From assembly GCA_017506865.1 (NCBI GenBank), contig JAFCMP010000547.1:620001-684000 (forward strand): a stretch of DNA of 64,000 bases, given 5' to 3'. This DNA comes from Tribonema minus (Eukaryota > Sar > Xanthophyceae > Tribonematales > Tribonemataceae). A model generated the notes under the pieces. The model was not told where the DNA came from, did no database searches, and worked only from the letters and a program-made list of their open reading frames with translations. Positions 42,772 to 54,892 of this stretch are shown here, piece after piece; the stretch's first letter is position 1; each line of letters opens with the position of its first letter. Both the position numbers and the translations under genes were made by a program.

Positions 42772-44504
42772 TGCGGTGGTGCTGCAGGCAGAGGATGGCG
42801 TGGCGTGCGGGGGCTTGCGCGGAGCAGCGTTGCAGGGTGAGAAAGGAGCTTCGCCACGCGGCCGTTTTTGTCACACCCCGCGGGCAACTTTGAGACGGCG
42901 GATTTTGAGCTACCACAGCACTGCGGCGATGCAGCGGGCCGCTGTGCAGTGCCTCTGTCAGGGCAAGTGAGTGCACGGACTTTGAGGTGCTGCTGCAGCG
43001 TCAGACGTCATGCGCAGGTGCTGCTGGCGTCGCGTGCCGCACCTACTTGATAGCGTCCGCAGTGCTGATCCACGGTGCTGCAGCGGTGGCGCGTAGGTTG
43101 CGGGGGTGCGGAACACCAGCTTCTTGCAGCGTGCTTGTTCTCCTACACGTGGCTAGGTGCGGAAGCGCTTTGCGTCTGTTCTTTGCAGCAGGCCCGCCAC
43201 CATACCCCACCCGTCATGCTGTCGCTGCGCTTTAGCTTCCAAGTTGTTGCTCTCATGGCGTGACGGACTCGCCGTCGGCCGCGGCAGCTCAGTTACCATT
43301 ACAGCCGTGGTCACGCCAATGCACGGCATAGCGCAGCACCATCGAGTGACCAAACGCTGCGGTATCCGCCTCCGGCTGCACATGGTGATGGTGTGCTGGT
43401 GCTGCCGCGCGCTACGGCGCGGCTTCTGCGTGGACCTCCGGCACATATCTGCCCATGGCGCTCCTGCGAATGGCCACCATTTGCAGGCGTAGCGCGCGCC
43501 CTTGGAGGCAGCAGCGCTCAGCATTCAGGCTTTCGCACGTGCGCATGTACTATCCATGATGCCGTCCCTTTCATTGCACCGTCGTGTTCCACCTTTCCAT
43601 CGGCGTTTTCCTGCGCCTTGTACTTGAGGAGGGGGGGGGGGGAGAGTCCCTTTCATGTTGGTATCCGCGCATGCGTTTGCGGTGAACTAGTCATCATGGA
43701 GGCCTTCAGTAGGGCAATGATTGCCAATGGGCACTTTCCAACAGCCAACTGTATATTTATGTAGGTACAGCCATTCCATACGCCAAGCGTTGGTACGCGC
43801 ATGTGCCAGCGCGTGATGCAAGCAGCAGCGGCGCACACGTGCGTCGGCGGGAGCGATGTGCATGCCTGCTGCGCCAGACAATCACTGCGTATCGTCCGCT
43901 GCTTTAGCGCGTGACAGCTTGCAGAAACCCTCAGGCTGGCACTGTACGTGGGGGGGGGGGGGGGTGTAGCTGTGCCTGATGCCCTTTCAGCATCATTGGC
44001 ACAATGGAGTGACAGTTGCTGTACACACCTGCTCAGATCCCCTCTGTCAACAATCTCAACCTTGTGGGCATTACGCAATGCGGGTTGAGGCTTGCTATTG
44101 GTCACAACGTCTGCAACAACATGCTGCCGTTGCAGAATTTGTTTTGCACAAACGAATTGATATGGACGCCTGCACTGTATTGTTTTTCTCTTGCGACTAC
44201 AGCACTTGCAAAGAGAAAGGTTTGACTTCTAATATCACAGTAGTGACTCAAACGCACGACGTGTTGGAGGACGTAGTGTGGGGGGGGGGACGCCATTTGA
44301 CGATGCCATCTAGGACTGATCGTCAATGCGCTTCACCGCCAATCACACCTAAGACACCGGTGACCAAATGCCGCTGTGGCGAGTGGAGAGCAATTCGCGA
44401 CAAACTGACGCGAATAAGTGGTTCTTCTTGGCGGTCTGGCGTGCTGAGCACTGCCCGCTCCACACAGCTGTCCAGGGCTAGACAGCAGCGACTCGGAGGT
44501 GTAA
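42772..44504. other. Intergenic downstream of Zn2Cys6 gene
   Basis: Presumed 3' UTR then non-coding sequence. G-runs occur at about 43630-43643, 43950-43965 and 44279-44288. No recognised gene or ghost exon. Confidence 0.45.
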
Positions 44505-44640
44505 AACAGCTTCAATTCAGCTGTGCGCCCAGGTGTTGCCGATGCAACGCATCTCGGTACCTGTACGACACCGAGATGCGTTGCGTCGACAACACCTGGG
44601 CGCGCACAGCGCCCGATTGCGGGGCCCAGCTGAAATGCAG
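44505..44640. repeat. Compact hairpin element
   Basis: Near-perfect inverted repeat: CAGCTGTGCGCCCAGGTGTTG...CGATGCAACGCATCTCGGT on the left, and its complement on the right, around a short loop near GTACCTGTACGAC. Outer CAGCTGAA ends also pair. Same family as 23290-23620 and 45157-45215; probable MITE or snap-back repeat. Confidence 0.8.
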
Positions 44641-44814
44641 TGCAACGCTTTCATCTTGCGGACACCTCCCATGAAGTCGTGACGTTCAGCAATGTCAGGC
44701 CAATAATGCGCTCACTCCATTGAGAACGAAACCGGACAAGCTCCTGTGCCCACCGTACAGGTTTCAAGAGCGCACAGCGGGGTTCATTGCAATCATGAAG
44801 CATTTGAATATCCG

Positions 44815-45030
44815 CCCAGTGGATTTCCATGAAAAGTCCCGAGATGCCATTTGGCGGCGGCGCCGTTTGAGTGGTTGTCGTTGAGACACGTTCAAAAGTC
44901 ACACGACACACAGATTCCGTACAGCAGCATCAATTTAGACCATCATCTGGGCTTTTTCGCGCCCTGAGCGAGAATTAATAAAAAGTACAAATGCGCCCTG
45001 AGTGAGAATTCATAGAAAGTGCAAACGCGC
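44815..45030 (+). mobile_element. 3'-end fragment of LINE-like element
   Basis: Matches the end of the element at 45357-46005 (GATGCCATTTGGCGGCGGCG ... ATCTGGGCTTTTTCGCGCCC ... GAGCGAGAATTAATA). The last ~38 bases (CGCCCTGAGYGAGAATT...) are then tandemly duplicated. No usable coding frame remains. Confidence 0.65.
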
Positions 45031-45156
45031 AGGATAACATCAAGAAACCGGTGTGAAAACTGCACATTGCCAGTGTATTTAAAAACTCCACCTATTGGTT
45101 AATCACCTACTTGTACATTTTGCTACAGGCTTGAGCTTGATACGTTTGAGGATCAG

Positions 45157-45215
45157 AGCCGACAAGTTGAAAATGCGATGCGTTGTATCGAAAACACCTG
45201 GGCGCACAGCTGCAA
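45157..45215. repeat. Single arm of the hairpin family
   Basis: AATGCGATGCGTTGTATCGAAAACACCTGGGCGCACAGCTG matches in pieces one arm of the hairpin at 44505-44640, without the partner arm. Confidence 0.6.
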
Positions 45216-45344
45216 ACACGCACTGAATGGTATGCTGGGACTAGTCCATAATATGGTAAGTGCCTCAGTGAAGGTGGTTGGCAAGCCTTGGATTTGAATT
45301 GAAAAAAAAACGGGACCTGAAATAGGGGATCCGCCGGGCCGCCG

Positions 45345-46005
45345 GGGAGTCGCAGGATGGACATCGTGCTGCCTGCCGACGCCTTCCCGGTGACCGGCTA
45401 CGACAACCCGACACGTCAACTACCGCTCATGGTGGAAGTCACCTGCTTCGAGGCACAGGTGGCGTCCGGGCGCAGAAGACTGCAGCGTTCCGAGCGTTGC
45501 TGCCGCGACCAAGAGGCCGCCAAAAGTACCCACTGTTCTGGTCATGATGATCAGAATTGCTACAAACTTGCCACTTTGGCAATCGGGTCACTCGGCAGCA
45601 TCGGGGAGCAGGGGCGGAAACTGCTGGAGGCTGTGGCGACGGAGTATGCCAGCACTGGCAGGATGTCAGTGCCCGAAGGAGTGCGCCCTAAAGCTCTTAA
45701 GGGCATCGCCCTAGCGCGCTTACACTCGGCACTGTCAGCAGCGCTTCACATGGCGTACTCTGGTCGTGTCATGACACACATATGGCAGAATCCAGGGGGG
45801 GGGGGCACATGGCGGAGGACATAGGCCCTGGGGAGGATCCCGAGACTCTCGGATGCCATTTGGCGGCGGCGGCGTTTGAGTGGTTGTCGTTGAGACGCTT
45901 TCAGAAGTCACACGACATGCAGATTCCGTTCAGCAGAATCACGTTAGACCAATCATCTGGGCTTTTTCGCGCCCTGAGCGAGAATCATAATTAATAAGTA
46001 CTCAT
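45345..46005 (+). pseudogene. 5'-truncated LINE-like retroelement: C-terminal end of polymerase frame
   Basis: An open frame from 45357 reads RMDIVLPA...RQLPLMVEVT...YKLATLAIGSLGSIGEQGRK, ...RPKALKGIALARLHSALSAA. This pattern (aspartate-bearing 'DIVLP', then 'L-x-L-x-V-T', then 'x-x-x-PLAx-x-x-x-G-x-x-G-x-x-x-x-x-LL') resembles the C-terminal end of reverse-transcriptase proteins of non-LTR elements. A ten-G run at about 45797-45806 shifts the frame; the second frame continues to ALSENHN and a stop at 45994. The 3' tail is AT-rich (TAATTAATAAG). Three other copies of only the 3' end in this window fit 5' truncation. The family call is my reading and uncertain; the upstream polymerase core is absent. 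Confidence 0.5.
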
Positions 46006-46368
46006 GTGACTGCCAGTGGCAATTGCAGTGCTGGTAGCACAACCGTGACGCCCAACAACCTGGCAGTTTGTCACGTTGAGGTATTAAAGACTTAGTTTTG
46101 AAATTCATACTTATTTATAAATATCATTGATATAATAGTACACTATAGCACGCGAGTTGAAAGAAGCTTGAAGCAACGCCAACGGTTAGCAGCGGTACCG
46201 CGGTCACTGTAGCTGTGGGGCAGCTTATACTTGTGGGATCATCTGAGGAATCTTGAAAGAATTTGAAAATTTTGAGAAAATTATATGCTCCAGATGCTAG
46301 CATATGTAAGGTCTTCGGTAACACATGTACCAAGACGACATCAGCGCTTCCCATGCAATATTCTTAGA

Positions 46369-49362
46369 ACAAGGGAATGATCTTCGACGTCGGGCGTCAT
46401 GCCATGTAACTTTAATCCAAGCAGAACAAGCTATGGTGAATGCGGCGATGGTGTTAGGTGTGTAGATGAGTGGTCATAACCTACGGTCAATCAAGTAGGA
46501 ATTGATCTAGGTTTTGCATCACCAGTGCCAAATCAGCAGGCATGCAACACCCAGGACATCGCAGTCAAGCACAGGCAGGGCAGCATTGTGGTTTGTTGTG
46601 AAGGATACGGGCAATTTGAGAGCGTATGGCACAGCATGCTGCAGTGAGCAGGCCACGGCGGCACAGTGCAAAGCATCACAAGGCACACATTCATGTATGC
46701 AAAATCATTATGGTGGGGCAGAGACTGAGCCATCTATTGCACTGCATAACATGGGCAAATGTCAGCACACGCATACTATGTAGTAGTTGTTCCAAATATG
46801 TGAGCTCGGACAGTTCAGGGGGACATGGTTCAAGGACCATATGATTTTGAACGCTGAAGACTGGTGGGCATAACAGCACTCGATGTGCGCAGTCGGTAGG
46901 CTTTGTACGGACCTATGCATTCGCTACAGATGAAAATTGCAGGTTGAACGAAATGAGCATTGCTGTGCATAGCTTGCTGACACACGTCATAGGTCTCCTG
47001 TGGCCAAGCTCCATGATACACACGGCAAGGCTTGACTCAATTGGTAGGAATACAAACGGTTATAGAACTCCTCTGCCAACCCTAGAACATGAGGACTCTT
47101 GAGCAAATCTGCATGTGGAGGCAGCCCATCCGGTGATCCTCCTGTAGCTGGTTGCCCGTGTAGCAATTGCACATGCGCAACTTGAGGGTCCGCACAGTGA
47201 TAAATCACCAGGATGATTGCGTCCTCGGGTGAGACATTCACGGATGAATTCATGTCAGTTGTGCGCGTTTGTCCAACACGTATTGTTCACTCTACGAGAA
47301 GCCACTCTGGCACTATCTGCAACACGTCGCTGCTCACGTTGCTGCGGTATCTCTCGCGCATGAAAATCAGACTGCCTAGCACGACGCGCAGCGAGACGTT
47401 GCTCACGTTGCTCTGGTGTTTCTCGCACAGACCGCCTAGCACGGTCAACAGCAGACAGTTGCTGACGTTGCGCTGTTGTTCCTCACATAGGCCGGGCCGC
47501 CTAGCACGGTCCACAGCAACCCTGTTGCTCACGCTGCTCTATCGCGGTGGACACGACTAGCCACTCTTCGCTTGCGACCTTGCTGCTCTGATGCGACGGC
47601 CGATGAAGTGCTACTGCTGCACGTTGCGGCTGCTGTTACTGCTGCTGCCACTGTCGCCGACACTGCGCCTCGCCTCCTCTGTCGCCGACACTGCGCTCGT
47701 TTCTTCAAAAGTGGTTTCGGTTTCGAATTTCAACTTTTGCGGACACAGATACTTGAACTTTAAACACCATCCCTTAGTCCTCGCACACGAAGTAGAAGGC
47801 GTGCGCACGGCGCGCGCTCGCTTGCGCTCGCTCGCGACCGTTGACGCCCGCCGACAAAGTTGATGCAGGACTGATGCAGGGGGCAGGGAGACGCGCATTA
47901 ATTTTTTTATCGGCGGGGCGCGCGCCGTGCGCATGCCTTCTACTATCGTGCTTAAAGTTCAAGTCTGTCTGTCCTCATTAAAAAGTTGAACTTCGAAACC
48001 GAAGACCACTGAGTTCGAACCGAAGTAAAGAACCAGCAGAAGCGAACGAGGCGCAGTGTCGGTGACAGTGACAGCAGCAGTAACAGCAGCCGCAGCGAGC
48101 AGCAGCAGCACTAATCGGCCATCGCATCAGAGCAGCCAGGTCGCTGGCGAAGAGGGGAAGAGTGGAAGAGAAGAGTGGAGAAAACGTGGCTAGTCGTGGA
48201 CACCGCGATAGGGCTGACGCCTCCTTGCGGGGTCAGAGTGGCTAGTCGTGTCCAACGCGATAGAGCAGCGTGAGCAACGGGCTCGTTGTTGACCGTGCTA
48301 GGCGGCCTATGCGAGAGACAACAGCGCAACGTGAGATGGTCTGCTGTTGACCGTGCTAGCGGTCTGTGCGAGAAACACCAGAGCAACGTGAGCAACGTCT
48401 CGCTGCGCGTCGTGCTAGGGAGTCTGATGCTCGCGCGAGAGACACCACAGCAACGTGAGCAGCGACTTCTTGCAGATGGTGCCAGATTGGCCGCTCGTAG
48501 AGTGAACAACACTTTTTGGACCAAAGCGCAAAACTGACATGAAATCATCGGTGATGTCTCACCTGAGGACGCATTTATCACGTGCGGACCCTCAAATTGC
48601 GCATGTGCAGCTGCTACACGGGCAACCAGCTACAGGAGGATCACCGGATTGGTTGCCATTACATGCAGATTTGCTCGTGAGAATGCTCCTTTCGTTCGTC
48701 CTGCAGTTTTTATCTGCAGCGAATGCATAGGTTCATACAAAGTCTACCGACAGCGCACATCGCGTGCTGTTACCTATGCCACCAGCCTTCAGCGTTCAGA
48801 ATCACATGGTCCTTGAACCATGTCCCCCTGAACTGTCAGCTCACATATTTGGAACAGCTACTACATAGTATGCATATGCTTACATCTGTCCATGGTACAT
48901 GTGTATCGCCTTCCGGGCTCAGCCTGGTGGACAAGAAGGTTACGCAGGGCATGTGACAACGCTGGACAATACAAATGCAGTACAACCGATGGCTCAGTCT
49001 CTGCCCTACCACTTTGCATACATGGTTGTGTGCCTTGAGATGCTTTGCATTGTGCTGCCGTGGCCTGCTCCCTGCAGCATGCTGTGCCATACGCTCTCAA
49101 CTTGCCCGTATCCTTCACAAAAAACCCCAATGCTGCACTGCCTGTGCTTGACCGCAATGTCCTGGGTGTTGCATGCCTGCTGGTTTGGCGCTGGTGATGC
49201 ATGAGTGCAGCATGACGTAGTACATCAATTCCTGCTTGATTTACCGTAGGTTTTGACCTACTGACCTACACACCCAACACCATCACCGCATTCACCATAG
49301 CTGCCCTACTTGAATCAGGGTTTCATGGTATGACGCCCGACGTCGAAGATCATTCCCTTGTA
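46369..49362. mobile_element. 3-kb foldback (long palindrome) element
   Basis: The left arm (46369 to about 47815) and right arm (about 47915-49362) are reverse complements over almost their whole length, around a centre near 47866. Landmarks: CTTCGACGTCGGGCGTCAT at 46382 pairs with its complement at 49330, and GAAGGCGTGCGCACGGCGCG at 47791 pairs with 47920-47940. The left arm has an extra ~150 bp (about 46975-47090). Sub-repeats of about 70 bp (CCTAGCACGGTCAACAGCAG...GTTGCTCACGTTGCT) occur in both arms near the centre. No transposase was recognised. Confidence 0.88.
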
Positions 49363-50850
49363 TTAAATCATGGCTGGATTTGCTGGATTTGCACACCTGC
49401 AACGATGGGACTGAACACCTGTACTTTTATCAATTTCGCTTCGCAAGGGGCGCGAAAAGCCCTCTCTTTGGATGTGCACTCAATGCAACATTCCTTCTCC
49501 GAAGAGAGACTCAAACGCAAACAGGCTCCCCCCTCTTCACACTACCACCAACACCCCACAACCAAACCCTACTTAGGGTTGCCCAGCCGTGAGGCACACT
49601 TGCCCCGTCTTGAAAAAGATTTATGCAGGCCTGGGTCGCCTTTGACAGCGCCCATAAGTGAGGACCGTGCCGACACGTCTGAATCACGCCTCTAGGCAAA
49701 ATGATCACTGGGCACCAGGCACTGGTGCTAAGGGTATCAATGCTGTTGCTACGAAGAGTCCAACCCAACCCCAACAAACCCCACCCAAACCCCGATCGGT
49801 CCCCACTATCATGCTGCACCAAAGTGCCTAAGCTACTGCCTCTACACGACCAGACCCACTTTGAGGCCTCCCGTGTCTCTGCCAAAATGGTCCTAACCGT
49901 GAACAGCTTTGTGCAGGCCTGGGCTACTGTTAGCAGCGCCCAGAACGGAGGACAATGGTCATGGATCTCTAAGTGCCAGGCACTGGTGCTGCAAAGGCTG
50001 ATGCTGTCACTAAAGCAAGCATATCTACGAAAACCCGCCCTTCTATTTGCTAGTGTTACCCCCCCCGGTGTCCCCGGCCACACACTGGAACCCCTGCTGC
50101 GAACTCCTTCCTCCTGCTGCTCCTGCTCCTCCGCGCTGCTCCCGCCAAGCAGCTGCCGCCGCCTGCCCCGTCGCCGCGCACAGACGCCGCTCTCTAACCA
50201 CATTGCTTGGACAACACTCCGCAGAGTTGTATGACTAACAATCAAGGGTGCCGCGAGGCCCCAAGATAGTGTCCTTGTGTCGGTTGTGGGTTGAAGGCGT
50301 GCGCCATCGCCGGCGGCAGGGACGGCGGCAGAGAGGCTCCGGTCTTCGACGGTGTGGTTGCAGGTGTTGGTGTTCGCGTTGATGATCTTGGCGCAGCAGG
50401 CAGCAGGCTTGACACTCGGTCGCTGCGTCGGCGTAGGCCACCAAGCAGGCGAAGCCGCCACCTGCCTGCGCTGTCGCCGCATCGCTGACCCTCCCCACGG
50501 ACAAGACTCTGAAAGAGTGTGTGTAACAACAATCAAGGGTACCGCTAGGTCCCCAGATAGTGTCCAGATGTGAGGTGCTGGGGCAGCTAATGCGGTGTAC
50601 GGCGGCAAGTGCTGGTGGAGGCAGCGCAGGTCCGATGTCCACAGTCGCCGATGCAGCAGTCGGGGCCAGATGTGCCAGCAGAAGCTACAGTTTGCCGCCA
50701 CACGAACAACACTCCGTAGGAGTAGGGTCAACAATCCAGGGTGCCGTGAAGCCCCGGGATAGTGTCCTTGGTGGCGAACTTCAAGCGCAGGTTGGTCGGC
50801 ACATGGCGGAGAAGGCACGAGCCCTGGCGACGGCCGAAAAGGCGTAGTCT
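49363..50850 (-). repeat. Tandem-repeat region with 435-codon minus-strand open frame
   Basis: Two ~285-bp repeats start near 49622 and 49907 (TGCAGGCCTGGG...AGCGCCC; GCCAGGCACTGGTGCT). Three related units occur around 50241, 50529 and 50731 (CAATCAAGGGTGCCGC...CCCMAGATAGTGTCC). An uninterrupted minus-strand frame spans 50818 to 49511 across both families, with internal protein repeats such as 'SWGLAAPLIVSHTTL' / 'SGDLAVPLIVVTHTL'. No known domain. It could be a repeat protein or a chance frame in GC-rich repeats. Confidence 0.4.
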
Positions 50851-53800
50851 GCAGCAGCTACGCACAGCTGCATGAGCCCCACTCCTTCTGCTTCAGCCAC
50901 GGATCAGCTCGAAGAGCAATTGTACTTTCGGCGGCTTCTCAACTTCAAGAAAATTGTTGACTCGTTGAACCTTTCTTTTGAACTTCCACTTGCACTTCAT
51001 AGGAACACACATGGATTAGTCTTCTCACCTGCCATGCTCGGGGGGCCTGGAGAGTGCGCTCGCTGCTTGCATGCTTACATGGTTGCTCACGCTGTGTGAG
51101 AGCAAGCAAGCAAGAAGGCCGTTGACACTCCGCTCATCGGCTGCGGAGGACGCTGTTCCGTAGGACTTTGAGCCGTAATTTTTCTAGTTTTTCTAAAGCT
51201 GATGAACCTGCACATGACGTTGACGTCAACGTCGGCGCGACGTGTTTCCTGCACAGCTTCTCTAGGATACTAGCCTGCCTTGCTGAGTGCTTTTGGAGTC
51301 GACGCAATGCAAGGCAGTGACACTGCGGGTGCACTTGGAGCCTTCACTTGCCTTCTGTACGGAAGCCCTCCGTTCTGACGCGAAGGTCACAAATCATAGT
51401 CCCCCCCAAGCCAAAGTCTCCTTTTCAGGGCGATAGTCATGCATGATGCAGCAGGCTGAGAGAGCGCGACGATGCAGGAAGGGCAGGAGGGCCGTGGCGC
51501 GGGAGCAGCGGCTGCAGCAGCTCCGGCATCAAGGTCAGACTCCCTGAAGCTGATAGCGCTTGCTTCGCACAAATAAGTGGACGTTGGGTTGAAGATGCGT
51601 GAAGAGAGAGAGGCCGTGTGCTGCGCGTAGCACAAAGTGCGCTGTCAACATTGCGGATGACTCGCGACACTCGCGCGTGGTTGGACTGCGTGGCCTCGTC
51701 ACTCCATCTTCGTTCTGTCGCGTGAAAGGAAACTCCGTGCATGCTTTCCGTTTTTCTGAGAGCGTTGGCACAGGAACCAAGATCAACGGAGTGTAGATGG
51801 AGGCAGCCAGTTGTAATTGCCAAGCCTGACTTAGTTCTGCGGTATCTCAAAGTATCAAGTTGACACAATGCTCCCATCTCTGGCTGCATCATTGTGTGAT
51901 TGACTCAAGCATCTTCGTGAGAGATGGCTGCCTCAGACTTTCGTCATATTTTGTCAGTAGCCTCCACTTTACCCAGTGCTCCAGGGTTGTATTAGTTAGA
52001 TGGTATCAGCACCACTCCCATGTCTGTTTTCCGACAACAACATTGATGGTTTTCTCCGTCATTAATTTTTTTCAAAAAATACAAAAAAAAATGTATTTCC
52101 GCAACCTGATAATAGTATGTAGGTTATTTTTATAAATAAATTACAAGGATGTGTACTATGTCGTATACAACCCATATGCTCCCATTAGGCTCGTGCACGC
52201 CTTCCCTCTGATCTGCTGAGAGCATGCATAAATCACCTACTATCAGGTACATACTGTACCACCCAAATTCAGACAGACACGAGTCGTTACACGAACGAGT
52301 GAGAAACCAGGACCTGCCAGTGCTGATTGCGAGCTATTGCCACTGACAGCGGCTCATATACCAGAATCTGAGGTGCCGTTTGTATCTTTTTCGAAATTGA
52401 TGCCACGAACAAACTTCAAAGACGCGCAAAAATTACTTTATCGAAGGTCGTGCTTCGGGTTGCCAATGGGAAAATTGTAACTATGATAATCAGATAACCA
52501 TAGTCTGCCAGTGAACGGAATAATTATAATTTAGTTGTGTACTCACGGCTCTACAGATGCATATTTTGAGCAGAACGGCGGCGAAGAGTTTATTGACAGT
52601 CATACCTGCGTGGTACCGTACGGTGTGCCTGTCATAGACTCACTGACAGGAGCGGCTGCCTTGAGTACTCAGTAGGCTACACTCAGGCTGTGGCACATGA
52701 GGACTGCCAGTCTGAGAACTCAGGTTGTCAGTAAGTGCCACAGTGACAGTGACCGTCGCGGCGTCAACAGTTGGTAATTGTCACACACAACGGTGATCTC
52801 GTGCAATCATCCACTGGCAACAACAGGACTCTCTGACAATGGACACCGGACAGGAAGCATCATGTTTGGCATCATCCTTGCAAATTGAAAGTAAACTTTG
52901 AATTTCAGTAAAGCGTTCAGGGAGTCACGGTGTCCTCGAAGCGACTCGCGTGCGCGTGTTGCGTTATTGTCAGCGAAGTTTTAACTCGTAGAGTATGATT
53001 GTGTCGCAGTACAGGTGCCGATGTGCTACAGTTACCGAGACGCGTTGCATTGAAAACTGTAACAGTTGCCGTCATTGCGGCGGGGAAACAATGTTTGGCC
53101 CCAAAATCATTTAAGCCTGGGTATACCTATAGTAGTACATGTGCCGCATTCAGTATAAGCCGACCGCCCGTTTTGCTTGTGGGCATGTGAGGCATGTAGC
53201 TGCTTGCACTGCACACTGAACTGAAAGTTGCTGCACGAGTGGCAGAGGGTGCCCTCTTGAATTTTCAAGGTATCTGTGATGCAACACTGCCATCAACCGC
53301 TGCGGCTTCTTCTGAGCTTGCTTCAGCTTCGCACGGAGCCATGTCACGCGAAACTCAACAACAAGTTGAACTTGAATTTGAAAACCGCAGGCTGCCATTG
53401 TATGGGGACTGCTGTGTGGTGTGTAAGGGTGTATTATATAGGGCAACTTAAGTCAATTGATTTAAGCCTGAGGGTACCAAGGCTTGCTTTAATTTGCTTG
53501 TCCGCCGTATACAAACGCCGTTTTAATTAGGTGCCCCGCCGGCTTAAAGTTGAACTTCGACATGACGGTACACCTGGGCATACAGCCAGCATTCTTAGTC
53601 TACTTAATAAATTGTGTTTTAATTTTCTGCAATCACTGTGCATGCGAACACAGTGACTGTCACAGTGACAGCGCATTGTATTTCTTTGAATTTGACAATA
53701 ATTATGATGGTCACGGTGATGCTTCTTCGAGTTCCATATGCCGTGAAGTGGCGTGCCGCCGCATGTCGCGCCTTGCGCGCCATCTCTGAACTTCATGTTA

Positions 53801-54524
53801 TCATTTGTTTGCACACGATCAGGGCTAAGGTTAGGGTACTACTACAGATAAGGGTTAAGGGTAGGATAACTGGCAAGGGCAGTGTTAGGATTAGAGTTTG
53901 GTCAGTGCACCTGGGCCGCACTGGCAGGATCAATGCCATCATAATGGAGACAAATCGAAAGATCGTAGAGCTCTTCTAGGTGACAAGGAGAGTCGTTCTG
54001 ATCGATACTCTCATGAGCGCACTTGGAGTGGCTCAGGCTGAGTCAACTTCAAATTGTTTGCACAACCACTTTCTAGGTTCAACAGTGAATGCAGCGCTTG
54101 GTGTACAGCACCATTTGATGTGCACGTTGTGGGGGCGATCCCAATGTTCAAATTGATGCAAGGGAGTATACTTCAAGGCAAGTCCTTGATCAGGGAGCTG
54201 CATGCTGCTATCATAATCGCCATTGAAAACAGCGGCTGCATTCATTTGTCTCATTAGTCCCATGAGTGCTGCTAAATTGGAAGGGCAAGGCCTTTACGCA
54301 CAAGCGTGCAGTATCACTATCTGTTACAGCAGCTGCCTGAGGGCATTGCAGATCGCGACCCGCATTGCGGCGTGCAGTAACTTCACAATTGTGCAGATGA
54401 AACGCGAAGAACCCCAGACCGGTGCCTGCTTATCATTCTGTCGTCAAACGCTACATAAAATCACCGCTTAGTGTGCCCAACGGGAGGTTCAACGAAGGGT
54501 GGGCTTGATTTGCGTCAGAGTCAT
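50851..54524. other. Intergenic, partly AT-rich, no gene recognised
   Basis: Only short unsupported open frames. AT-rich patches lie at about 52060-52150 and 52490-52545. A degenerate telomere-like (TTAGGG/AGGGTTA) stretch lies at 53820-53900. A 45-bp segment at 53941-53990 resembles 36693-36735 in intron 7 of the Zn2Cys6 gene. The first exon of the downstream paralogue may lie here but cannot be identified. Confidence 0.45.
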
Positions 54525-54650
54525 GTACTTTTTATTAATTCTCGCTCAGGGCGCGAGACAGCCCAGATGATTGTCTAACTTGATGCTGCTGTACGGAATC
54601 TGCATGTCGTGTGACTTTTGAAAGTGTCTCAACGACAACCACTCAAAGTC
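54525..54650 (-). mobile_element. 3'-end fragment of LINE-like element, inverted
   Basis: Reverse complement of the 45853-46005 end: TATTAATTCTCGCTCAGGGC ... ACGGAATCTGCATGTCGTGT ... TCAACGACAACCACTCAAA. The 3' tail (poly-A-like AAAAAGTAC in sense) lies at the left edge. It sits just upstream of the first visible exon of the Zn2Cys6 paralogue. Confidence 0.75.
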
Positions 54651-54749
54651 ATATACTTCTACTCAAGTATGCCTGCATTTATCGTTTCATGTGAGGATGT
54701 GCCACCGAACTTAAACACCGGCCACCCCCCTAGCTTTTGCCCCGCATCG

Positions 54750-54775
54750 TGTGCGAGAGCGTGTGCAATCCACAC
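54750..54775 (+). repeat. Ghost acceptor edge of exon 54893-54998
   Basis: GCGAGAGCGTGTGCAATC is a copy of the exon start GCAGGAGCGTGTGCAATC about 138 bp upstream. Confidence 0.7.
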
Positions 54776-54892
54776 GCGCAAGCCCCGCTGACGGGGGGGT
54801 ACACCCGCCTCTCACGCACTTCAAATTTGAAGTATAATTCCAAATGCCAAACATGGCCCCTGCGCCGCCGCTGTGTGCTCTTGTGCGCGCAG

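Noticed and set aside
49701..50234. Plus-strand 177-codon frame in the repeat region
   Set aside because: Interrupted within the repeat families, while the minus-strand frame is continuous; neither is confirmed.
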